Shown one piece after another: positions 53,356-61,228 of a DNA stretch of 64,000 nucleotides. The position numbers were made by a program, and so were the translations under genes. The notes under the pieces were generated by a model. It was given only the letters and a program-made list of their open reading frames with translations. It did no database searches and was not told the origin of the DNA. Source of the stretch: Paenibacillus lignilyticus (GTDB taxonomy: Bacteria > Bacillota > Bacilli > Paenibacillales > Paenibacillaceae); contig NZ_JAGKSP010000004.1 in the NCBI RefSeq assembly GCF_017942085.1, positions 62,001-126,000 of the forward strand. Reading direction: 5' to 3'. Position 1 is the stretch's first letter. The number at the start of each line of letters is the position of its first letter.

Positions 53356-55029
53356 ATGACTACGAATAATCAACCGGAACCAAAACGTGTAATCCGAGCT
53401 CCGCGCGGCACGGAATTGTCGTGCAAAGGCTGGGTGCAGGAAGCGGCACTCCGAATGCTGATGAATAATCTCGACCCTGAGGTTGCGGAGCGTCCGGAAG
53501 AACTGGTCGTTTATGGCGGCATCGGCAAAGCAGCACGCAACTGGCCATCCTATGACGCCATCGTGCGTGAGCTGCAGCGATTAGAGAACGACGAAACGCT
53601 GCTGGTCCAATCCGGTAAGCCGGTCGGCGTCTTCAGAACCCATGAACGCGCTCCCCGCGTCCTGTTGTCCAATTCCGTACTCGTGCCGAAATGGGCAACT
53701 TGGGAGCACTTCCGCGAGCTGGAGCAGAAGGGGCTGATGATGTACGGTCAAATGACTGCCGGCAGCTGGATTTATATTGGGACCCAGGGAATTTTGCAAG
53801 GGACGTACGAAACCTTCGCCGAAGCCGCCCGTCAACATGCAGGAGGTACGCTCAAAGGCACGCTGACATTGACGGCGGGGCTAGGCGGCATGGGCGGCGC
53901 GCAGCCGCTGGCCGTCACGATGAACGAAGGCGTCGTCATCGCCGTCGAAGTCGATCGTGCGCGTATCGAACGGCGCATTCAAACGAGGTACTGCGATGTT
54001 CTCGCGGAAACGCTGGATGAAGCCTTGGCATTGGCGAACAAAGCCATTTCAGAAGGGGGAGCGCTCGCCATTGGCCTACTGGGGAACGCGGCGGATATTT
54101 ATCCCGAATTCGTGCGCCGCGGCATCAAGCCGGATTTCGTGACGGATCAAACGTCCGCGCATGATCCGCTTGTTGGTTACATTCCGGCCGGTTATTCCTT
54201 GGATGAAGCGGCGGCACTGCGAGCGAGTGATCCGGAGCAATACATGAAGCTGTCCAAGGCAAGCATGGCAATCCATGTTCAGGCGATGCTCGACTTGCAG
54301 CGGCTCGGATCGGTCGTGTTCGATTATGGGAACAACATTCGTCAAGTCGCGTTCGATGAAGGGGTTGCCAATGCCTTCGACTTTCCCGGCTTCGTGCCTG
54401 CTTATATCCGTCCTCTGTTCTGCGAAGGCAAAGGGCCATTCCGCTGGGCAGCGCTCTCCGGCGACCCGGAGGACATTCGCAAAACGGATGAGCTTGTTCT
54501 CCGCATGTTCCCGGGGAACGATCATCTTCGCCGCTGGATTGAGATGGCGCGCGAACGCGTAGCGTTTCAAGGTCTTCCGGCACGCATCTGCTGGCTCGGT
54601 TACGGAGAACGGGAAAAGTTCGGTCTCGCGCTCAACGAGATGGTGAAGAGCGGCGAGTTGAAAGCACCGGTCGTGATCGGCCGCGACCATCTGGACTGCG
54701 GCTCCGTGGCATCGCCGAACCGGGAGACGGAAGCGATGAAGGACGGGTCGGATGCGGTTGGCGACTGGGCGATTCTGAACGCGCTCATCAACACATCGGC
54801 AGGCGCTTCCTGGGTATCCGTCCACCATGGAGGAGGCGTCGGTATGGGTTACTCCTTGCATGCAGGCATGGTTGTCGTTGCCGATGGTACCGACGAAGCA
54901 GCTGAACGCCTGCGCTGCGTGTTGACGTCGGACCCGGGAATGGGCATCGTCCGTCACGCGGATGCCGGTTACGAGGAAGCCATCGACAGCGCGGAGAAAC
55001 ATGGAATCCGCATTCCGATGCGCGATTAG
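53356..55029 (+). CDS. hutU: Urocanate hydratase
   Basis: A 557-residue NAD-dependent enzyme that turns urocanate into imidazolonepropionate. '[13 protein letters not shown]' is the NAD-binding loop near 178, and '[13 protein letters not shown]' and 'ICWLGYGER' (with the active-site Cys of the family in this region) follow. ATG 53356 follows AGGGGAGG; the longer open frame overlaps hutH and is not supported. Confidence 0.95.
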   Translation: MTTNNQPEPKRVIRAPRGTELSCKGWVQEAALRMLMNNLDPEVAERPEELVVYGGIGKAARNWPSYDAIVRELQRLENDETLLVQSGKPVGVFRTHERAPRVLLSNSVLVPKWATWEHFRELEQKGLMMYGQMTAGSWIYIGTQGILQGTYETFAEAARQHAGGTLKGTLTLTAGLGGMGGAQPLAVTMNEGVVIAVEVDRARIERRIQTRYCDVLAETLDEALALANKAISEGGALAIGLLGNAADIYPEFVRRGIKPDFVTDQTSAHDPLVGYIPAGYSLDEAAALRASDPEQYMKLSKASMAIHVQAMLDLQRLGSVVFDYGNNIRQVAFDEGVANAFDFPGFVPAYIRPLFCEGKGPFRWAALSGDPEDIRKTDELVLRMFPGNDHLRRWIEMARERVAFQGLPARICWLGYGEREKFGLALNEMVKSGELKAPVVIGRDHLDCGSVASPNRETEAMKDGSDAVGDWAILNALINTSAGASWVSVHHGGGVGMGYSLHAGMVVVADGTDEAAERLRCVLTSDPGMGIVRHADAGYEEAIDSAEKHGIRIPMRD

Positions 55030-55054
55030 GAGATAACCTATAACCTTAAGGAGC

Positions 55055-56368
55055 GTGACGATCATAGAACGGATAGACTTACTGCTTACAGGCATCGGCC
55101 GTTTGGTAACCCCTATCGGGAACGTACCTCGTTACGGAGGAGAGATGAAGGAGCTACGGGAGATTACAAATGCCGCGGTCGCGATACAAGGCGGACGAAT
55201 TGCGCTCGTCGGTTCCGAAGAAGACGTGACAAACCGGCTGCAAGGCGTAGAAATTGCTCAGACGCTGGATGCTCGCGGTTATCTGGTTACGCCTGGTCTC
55301 GTTGATCCGCATACGCATCTCGTACATGGCGGCTCGAGGGAGCATGAACTCGCGCTTAAGCGTTCCGGCGTCCCTTATTTGGATATTCTGGCTCAAGGCG
55401 GCGGCATCTTAAGCACCGTTCAAGCTACCCGTGCTTCAAGCGAGCAGCAATTATATGACAAGGCGTATCGAAGCCTCGATATTATGCTCTTGCAAGGCGT
55501 AACGACGGTGGAAGCGAAGAGCGGGTATGGCCTTACCTTAGAGGATGAGCTTAAACAGCTGCGTACGGCGAAACGGCTAAACGAAATGCATCCGATTGAC
55601 GTCGTTTCAACGTTCATGGGCGCCCATGCAGTGCCGCCCGAGTATAAAGGCAGGGCTCACGATTACGTAGACCTCGTCTGCGACATGCTTGCCGAAGTGG
55701 CGCAACATGGCCTGGCGGAGTTTTGCGACGTATTTTGCGAACATGGAGTGTTTACAGTAGAACAATCTCGTCGTATATTGCTCGAAGGGCGGGGACTCGG
55801 ACTGCTTTCCAAAATTCATGCCGATGAAATCGAATCGCTCGGCGGAACCGAATTAGCGGGGGAAGTCGGCGCGATTTCCGCGGAGCATCTGCTGGCGGCG
55901 TCCGACGAAGGCTTGCGGATGCTTGCGGCAAACGGCGTCATCCCGGTGCTGTTGCCAGGCACTTCGTTCAACCTTGGACTTAACAAGCATGCAAGGGCGC
56001 GGGACATGATCGATCGGTTCAACCTTCCGGTGTCCCTGTCAACCGATTATAATCCGGGATCCTGTCCGACCGAATCCATTCAACTCGTCATCATGCTCGC
56101 CTCGCTCAACTTGAAGATGACGCCGGAGGAGATTCTGACGGCCTGCACGATCAATGCGGCAAACGCGATTGGCCGAGGTGATCAGATTGGTTCGATTGAG
56201 GTAGGGAAGCGCGCAGATATCACGCTATTCGACGCGCCGAATCTTGCCTATTTGCCCTATCATTTCGGCATCAACCACGCGTACGGCGTGATCAAGAACG
56301 GGAATGTCGCCGTTTGGGATCGGCAAATCGTCACGTTGCAAGCCAAGAAGGAGGGGACGCTTCCATGA
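55055..56368 (+). CDS. hutI: Imidazolonepropionase
   Basis: A 437-residue amidohydrolase that opens the imidazolone ring to N-formimidoyl-glutamate. Metal ligands are visible in 'VDPHTHLVHGG', 'KIHADEIESLGG', and 'SLSTDYNPGSCPTES'. The start is odd: GTG 55055 lies only 1 bp after AAGGAG, too close for normal initiation. In-frame ATC 55061 or ATA 55064 would be at 7 or 10 bp and would still keep the conserved start of the protein, so a rare start codon is possible. Its stop overlaps the start of hutG. Confidence 0.93.
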   Translation: MTIIERIDLLLTGIGRLVTPIGNVPRYGGEMKELREITNAAVAIQGGRIALVGSEEDVTNRLQGVEIAQTLDARGYLVTPGLVDPHTHLVHGGSREHELALKRSGVPYLDILAQGGGILSTVQATRASSEQQLYDKAYRSLDIMLLQGVTTVEAKSGYGLTLEDELKQLRTAKRLNEMHPIDVVSTFMGAHAVPPEYKGRAHDYVDLVCDMLAEVAQHGLAEFCDVFCEHGVFTVEQSRRILLEGRGLGLLSKIHADEIESLGGTELAGEVGAISAEHLLAASDEGLRMLAANGVIPVLLPGTSFNLGLNKHARARDMIDRFNLPVSLSTDYNPGSCPTESIQLVIMLASLNLKMTPEEILTACTINAANAIGRGDQIGSIEVGKRADITLFDAPNLAYLPYHFGINHAYGVIKNGNVAVWDRQIVTLQAKKEGTLP

Positions 56369-57333
56369 GCCAGGAGATCCCTTTTCTGAAAAGACCGGAT
56401 CAGGCCGTGTTTCGAGATCATCTGGAGACAAAGGTCGCGCATTGGATCCGAGAGTGGGATGGCAAGGAACAATTGCTGGCGGGGATCATCGGAGTACCGC
56501 TCTCTAAGCCTTCCATCTCGATATCCAGCGCCTCGACGACGCCTGCGGCGATTCGTACGGCATTCAAGTCGTTTACGACCTACTCGCTTGAATATGACGT
56601 TGATCTGCAGGACATGGCCGTCCGCGACCTCGGCGACATTCAGATGCATGTTACGGATATCGCGGAATGCCACCGCCGCATCGAGGAAAGCATGAACGCG
56701 ATCTACAGGGCTCAGCCTTCTATCGTTCCGATCCTATTGGGCGGGGATCATTCGACAAGCTGCCCCTCTATTAAAGCATTCTCCCGGCGTTATCCGGGCA
56801 AGAAAGTGGGCATTATTCATTTCGACGCGCATCATGACGTGCGTAATTTCGAAGACGGCGGCGTTACCAATGGGACCCCTTTCCGAGGGGTCTTGGAGTC
56901 CGGTGTCGTCGATGGACGGAATATCGTGCAAATCGGTATCCGAGGATTTATGAACGCAAAGCCGTATCACGATTATGTGAAGAGCCATGGCGTGCATGTA
57001 TTCTCCTCGCGCGATGTGCGTCGCACGGGCATCGATCCGGTCATCGATCAAGCGCTCGCGCTTGTCGGCGACGGAACGGAAGCGATCTATGTCAGCTTCG
57101 ACGTAGACGTCATCGATCAGGCTTATGCGCCGGGCTGTCCGGCTATCGGGACAGGGGGGCTGAATCCATGGGACGCGCTTGACGCCTTGTATCGACTCGG
57201 AGCTTTACCCCAGGTGAAGGGGATCGATTTTGTTTGCATTGACCCAGCCGTGGACGTGCGCAACGTGACTTCTCGCCTTGCCGTACAGTTTATGCTTAGC
57301 TTCTTGGCAGGAATGGCAAATCGAAACGGATAA
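56365..57333 (+). CDS. hutG: Formimidoylglutamase (arginase family)
   Basis: A 322-residue Mn-dependent enzyme that splits N-formimidoyl-glutamate to glutamate and formamide. Arginase-family metal motifs are GGDHSTSCPS, IIHFDAHHDVR and SFDVDVIDQAYAPG. ATG 56365 overlaps the hutI stop (ATGA) and has AAGGAGGGG upstream. It ends the operon; no histidine permease gene (hutM) follows, unlike Bacillus subtilis. Confidence 0.93.
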   Translation: MSQEIPFLKRPDQAVFRDHLETKVAHWIREWDGKEQLLAGIIGVPLSKPSISISSASTTPAAIRTAFKSFTTYSLEYDVDLQDMAVRDLGDIQMHVTDIAECHRRIEESMNAIYRAQPSIVPILLGGDHSTSCPSIKAFSRRYPGKKVGIIHFDAHHDVRNFEDGGVTNGTPFRGVLESGVVDGRNIVQIGIRGFMNAKPYHDYVKSHGVHVFSSRDVRRTGIDPVIDQALALVGDGTEAIYVSFDVDVIDQAYAPGCPAIGTGGLNPWDALDALYRLGALPQVKGIDFVCIDPAVDVRNVTSRLAVQFMLSFLAGMANRNG

Positions 57334-57619
57334 TCCGCTAATCAGTGACTATAGAAGGAACCTGAGCTTACTTGAATTTCCGCAAGAGCAGCCATGCTCG
57401 GAGGGGGAATTCCGGTAAGCTTTCTTCTCGTGTAGGACTCTTGGATTGTACAATTGTTCGGCACCCTATGATAAGATGGGCCGTATAGTCGACAAATTTC
57501 GCTTGGTAAAGTTGCGTAAGATTGCAAAGGGATCGTAATTTTATCTCGTAGCACGGATTATGAAAACGCTTTATTATGAAAGCGTAACCAACAAACGACA
57601 TTCGGTAAGAGGTGGATGA
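57334..57619. other. Intergenic region between hutG and sugar transporter
   Basis: 286 bp without a gene. TATGAT (57467-57472) is a possible -10, but no -35 at proper spacing is convincing. The 3' part holds two cre-like boxes, listed separately, and the ribosome site AGAGGTGG. Confidence 0.5.
57560..57590 (+). promoter_or_regulatory. Two CcpA cre-type sites upstream of sugar ABC transporter
   Basis: ATGAAAGCGTAACCA (57576-57590) fits the cre consensus WTGNAANCGNWNNCW at all fixed positions. ATGAAAACGCTTTAT (57560-57574) fits with one mismatch. They lie 30-60 bp before the first transporter gene, which suggests carbon catabolite repression by CcpA. Confidence 0.7.
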
Positions 57620-58552
57620 ATGCAAAGGGCTCTGAAGAAAAAAGGATTCCTGTACGAGATTATGAAAAACCGTATTCTCTATCTGATGTTTTTGCCCGTC
57701 GGGATCTACTTCCTCGTGCTGGCTTATCTTCCGATGCCGGGTATCGTCATTGCGTTCAAGGAGTATTCCTACGACGGCGGCATTTTCGGAAGCAAATGGA
57801 ATGGAATCGAAAACTTCAAATATTTCTTCGAATCCGGCAAGCTGTGGCTCGTTACGAAGAACACGGTGCTTTACAATCTCGTGTTTCTGACGGTTAGTAC
57901 GATTCTATCGGTTATCGTCGCGATTCTGATTGCGGAAATGGTCGGCAAGTACTTCAAGAAGACGGCGCAGACGTTCATGTTCCTGCCGTACTTCATCTCC
58001 TGGGTTACCGTGTCGGCGTTCTTCTACAATATCTTCAACTATGATTACGGCGCGCTCAACACGTGGCTGAAGTCGCTCGGCGCAGAGCCGATCGACATCT
58101 ACTCGAATCCGAGTATGTGGCTCATCCTTCTGCCTCTGTTCTATGTATGGAAGGGAATCGGCTTCTCCAGCGTGCTGTACCTATCGGCGATTATGGGAAT
58201 CGATCATGAGAGCTACGAATCCGCCAAGATCGACGGCGCGAATTTGTACCAACGGATCTGGTACATTACCATTCCGATGCTAAAGCCGACCATCATTACG
58301 CTGGTTCTGCTCGGACTATCCAGAATCATGCGCGGAGAATTCGATATGTTCTACCAACTTATCGGCGACAACGGACTCTTGGCCGACACGACGGACATTA
58401 TCGATACGTTTGTCTTCCGATCCCTTATATTCGCGAACGACTTCGGCATGGCTTCCGCCGGCGGCGTGTACCAATCCGTGCTTAGCTTCTTCATTATCTA
58501 CGCGGTAAACTGGGGCGTTAAGAAATGGAACAGCGATTATGCGCTCTATTAG
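57620..58552 (+). CDS. Sugar ABC transporter permease, LplB type
   Basis: A 310-residue protein with six membrane segments and the coupling-loop motif 'YESAKIDGANLYQRIWYITIPMLKPT' (in part). This is the polysaccharide-type permease of the YtcQ/LplB family, usually for oligosaccharides and powered by a shared MsmX-type ATPase encoded elsewhere. The ATG has AGAGGTGG upstream. First gene of an operon with the alpha-mannosidase. Confidence 0.92.
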   Translation: MQRALKKKGFLYEIMKNRILYLMFLPVGIYFLVLAYLPMPGIVIAFKEYSYDGGIFGSKWNGIENFKYFFESGKLWLVTKNTVLYNLVFLTVSTILSVIVAILIAEMVGKYFKKTAQTFMFLPYFISWVTVSAFFYNIFNYDYGALNTWLKSLGAEPIDIYSNPSMWLILLPLFYVWKGIGFSSVLYLSAIMGIDHESYESAKIDGANLYQRIWYITIPMLKPTIITLVLLGLSRIMRGEFDMFYQLIGDNGLLADTTDIIDTFVFRSLIFANDFGMASAGGVYQSVLSFFIIYAVNWGVKKWNSDYALY

Positions 58553-58589
58553 TGACTCTCGGTTCGAGCAGGGAAGGCGGTTCAAGTCT

Positions 58590-59477
58590 ATGAAAATGGG
58601 AAAAGACGTCATCACCTTTAATATCATCGCATTCATCGTCGTAGGTTTCATCGGCATCGCCACGATATTGCCATTCGTCATGCTGCTTGTGGGATCCTTC
58701 CAATCCGAGAGTTCGATCCTGCAGTATGGATACTCGCTTCTTCCGCGGACCTTTGACCTTGGCGCTTATAAATTCATTTTTATGGAGCCCGAGAAGATCT
58801 TCCACAGTTATCTGGTCACGATATTTCTTACGATAGCAGGTACCGGAATATCCGTCTTCTTCTCCTCGATGACTGCTTACGTGCTTGCCAGAAAAGATGT
58901 GAAATACCGCAACGGGATGGCCTTCTACCTCTTCTTCACGACCTTGTTCAGCGGGGGCTTGGTGCCTTACTATCTGCTGATGTCCAACTATCTGCATCTA
59001 CGAAATACGATGATGATTCTGCTCTTGAACGGGATGTTTAACGTCATCTACATCCTGATTCTGAGAACTTATATCGCGAACAGCATTCCGGATTCCATCT
59101 CCGAATCGGCGAAGATCGACGGGGCAAATGACTTCTCCATCTTTATCAGAGTCGTGTTCCCGCTGCTCAAGCCGGCGCTCGCATCGATCGGGCTATTCAT
59201 CGCCCTCGGGTATTGGAACGATTGGTATACGGCGACGCTGTTCATTACCAAAGACAACCTGTTTCCGCTTCAGTACACGCTATACAGAATTCTGAGCTCA
59301 ACGACCTTCGCGAAACAGATGCTGCAGAATAACGGAGCTGCATCCGCCATTGAATTGCCTCAGCAAACGGTTAAACTCGCGCTGACAGTCGTCGCGACGG
59401 GGCCGATCGTTTTCGCTTACCCGTTCGTTCAGAAGTATTTCGTTGCCGGTCTTACGATCGGGTCAGTCAAAGGATAG
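58590..59477 (+). CDS. Sugar ABC transporter permease, YtcP/LplC type
   Basis: A 295-residue protein with six membrane segments and the loop 'ISESAKIDGANDFSIFIRVVFP'. It pairs with the preceding permease. I start it at ATG 58590, which gives the family start MKMGKDVITFN; the frame extends to 58539, overlapping the upstream gene. Confidence 0.92.
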   Translation: MKMGKDVITFNIIAFIVVGFIGIATILPFVMLLVGSFQSESSILQYGYSLLPRTFDLGAYKFIFMEPEKIFHSYLVTIFLTIAGTGISVFFSSMTAYVLARKDVKYRNGMAFYLFFTTLFSGGLVPYYLLMSNYLHLRNTMMILLLNGMFNVIYILILRTYIANSIPDSISESAKIDGANDFSIFIRVVFPLLKPALASIGLFIALGYWNDWYTATLFITKDNLFPLQYTLYRILSSTTFAKQMLQNNGAASAIELPQQTVKLALTVVATGPIVFAYPFVQKYFVAGLTIGSVKG

Positions 59478-59547
59478 GTGGGTTTGGTTAATTCCGCTAC
59501 GCGGCGGTTTAACATAGTTCATTCAATAATTGGGAGGTTAAACAAAG

Positions 59548-61164
59548 ATGAGCAAGAAATCAAAAGCACTAAGTCTTGGTTTATCGCTAATGCTCTGCTT
59601 GACGTTAATCTTGTCCGCTTGTTCCAAGAATGACAATGGCAACAAAGACACAGCTAACAACACGCCTGCCAATGAGACGAAGAACAACGCAGCGGCCAGC
59701 AACACGGACAACAGCGCTGCAGCCGACAACACTGCAGCCGACAACACAGAGAAACCGCAATTGGATAAAGTGACGTTGAAATTCGTTCTTCTCGGCGAAG
59801 CTCCGAAGGATAACGAAGCGGTCATGGCTGAAGTCAACAAGAAGCTCGAAGCCGACATTAACGCGACCATTGAATTGACTTATATTCCGTTCGCCGACAT
59901 TAATACGAAGTATCCGCTCGTACTGGCTTCCCCGCAGGATTGGGACGTCATCTTCGGTAACGTCAACTACGGCTCCAACGCTTCCAAAGGCGGTTATCAC
60001 GAAATTACGATAGACGACGTAAACAAGTTTATGCCATTGACGGCATCAGCTACGTCCGAAGGCCAATGGACGGATGCCCGCGTAAACGGCAAAATCTACA
60101 TGATTCCGCAAACGTTCAAGGAATTGGACGTGGGTACAGGTTTCTACCGTGAAGATCTTCGTAAGAAGTACAACGTACCTGAAATCAAAACGTTCAAAGA
60201 CTTGGGACCTTACTTTCAAGCGCTGAAAGACAATGAGAAAGGCATGCTTCCTGTTGACGGCTCCGCCTCCGATATTCAAGGTATCTTCGGCGGCTTGATG
60301 AAGAACTATGTACTTAAAGAAGCGAACTATGTTACGGGATTCTTCCCGGACGATCCGTCATACACGATTACCGGCTTGTTCGACGATGCCTTCAAAGCGA
60401 AGTTTATCGATGCTGCCAAAACGATGAAGGATTGGGCGGACAAAGGGTTGCTGCCTAAGAACGCATTTGCACAGAAGACGGCTGCGTCCGACCTTGCCAA
60501 AGAAGGCAAATCCGGCTACTGGGCGAACGCTTTCGAGAACTATGCCCAATACAGCTCCGACATGATCGCTAAAGGCTGGGAGCTTGGCGCGGTCAACAAC
60601 CTGACAGACAGCGGCGTCGTCATGACTCGTCCCGCTACAGGCAACGGTTTCGCATTCTCTCCGAAAACGAAGAACTACGAAAGAGCGCTCATGGCGATCG
60701 ACCTGCTGCACCAAGACAAAGCTTATAACATGCTGCTCGCATTCGGAATCGAAGGCAAAAACTACACGCTTAATGGCGATGGCAAGCTGGTTGTCGCTCA
60801 GGCCGATCCGAATCCGTACCCGATGTACGGTGCAGGCTGGTGGTCTAACAACCGCGACCAATGGCCGCCGCTTGAGAGCTATACGCAGCAATACATCGAC
60901 ACGAAGAAAGCGCTGCTTGAGAAAGCCGCACCATACTTGCTTAACGGCTTTAATATCGATACGACAAACATTAAAACAGAACTCGCCAATATCGTGAACA
61001 TCGACAAGCAATACTCTGCACCGATCCAAATGGGTCTGGTGAAAGACGTAGACGCCGCAGTAGCCGACCTGATCGAAAGATACAAAAAAGCCGGCGCCGA
61101 GAAAGTAATCGAGGAAGTGAAGAAGCAGGCAGCGGCATTCGTTGCATCCAAGCAAGCGCAGTAA
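59548..61164 (+). CDS. Extracellular sugar-binding lipoprotein
   Basis: A 538-residue solute-binding protein with a lipoprotein signal peptide (lipobox LSAC, Cys25) and a Asn/Thr/Ala-rich spacer (about 28-68) before the binding domain. Its length fits LplA/YtcQ proteins. It captures oligosaccharide for the two permeases; with the alpha-mannosidase next door, a mannose-containing ligand is likely. The linker has repeats of 'ADNTAADNT'. Confidence 0.92.
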   Translation: MSKKSKALSLGLSLMLCLTLILSACSKNDNGNKDTANNTPANETKNNAAASNTDNSAAADNTAADNTEKPQLDKVTLKFVLLGEAPKDNEAVMAEVNKKLEADINATIELTYIPFADINTKYPLVLASPQDWDVIFGNVNYGSNASKGGYHEITIDDVNKFMPLTASATSEGQWTDARVNGKIYMIPQTFKELDVGTGFYREDLRKKYNVPEIKTFKDLGPYFQALKDNEKGMLPVDGSASDIQGIFGGLMKNYVLKEANYVTGFFPDDPSYTITGLFDDAFKAKFIDAAKTMKDWADKGLLPKNAFAQKTAASDLAKEGKSGYWANAFENYAQYSSDMIAKGWELGAVNNLTDSGVVMTRPATGNGFAFSPKTKNYERALMAIDLLHQDKAYNMLLAFGIEGKNYTLNGDGKLVVAQADPNPYPMYGAGWWSNNRDQWPPLESYTQQYIDTKKALLEKAAPYLLNGFNIDTTNIKTELANIVNIDKQYSAPIQMGLVKDVDAAVADLIERYKKAGAEKVIEEVKKQAAAFVASKQAQ

Positions 61165-61177
61165 TCATAACGGAAGA

Positions 61178-61210
61178 GGGCTGCTCCCGGAAGGTAGCAG
61201 CCCTTTTTTT
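61178..61210 (+). terminator. Partial terminator after binding-protein gene
   Basis: Stem GGGCTGCT/AGCAGCCC, 10-nt loop, then TTTTTTT. Such a site commonly lets the binding protein exceed the downstream enzyme level. Confidence 0.8.
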
Positions 61211-61228
61211 GAACAAACGGAGGTTCAA

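Noticed and set aside
54076..55095. 339-residue reading frame on the - strand
   Set aside because: It lies wholly opposite hutU, is rich in His, Arg and Cys as expected for a shadow frame, and resembles no family.
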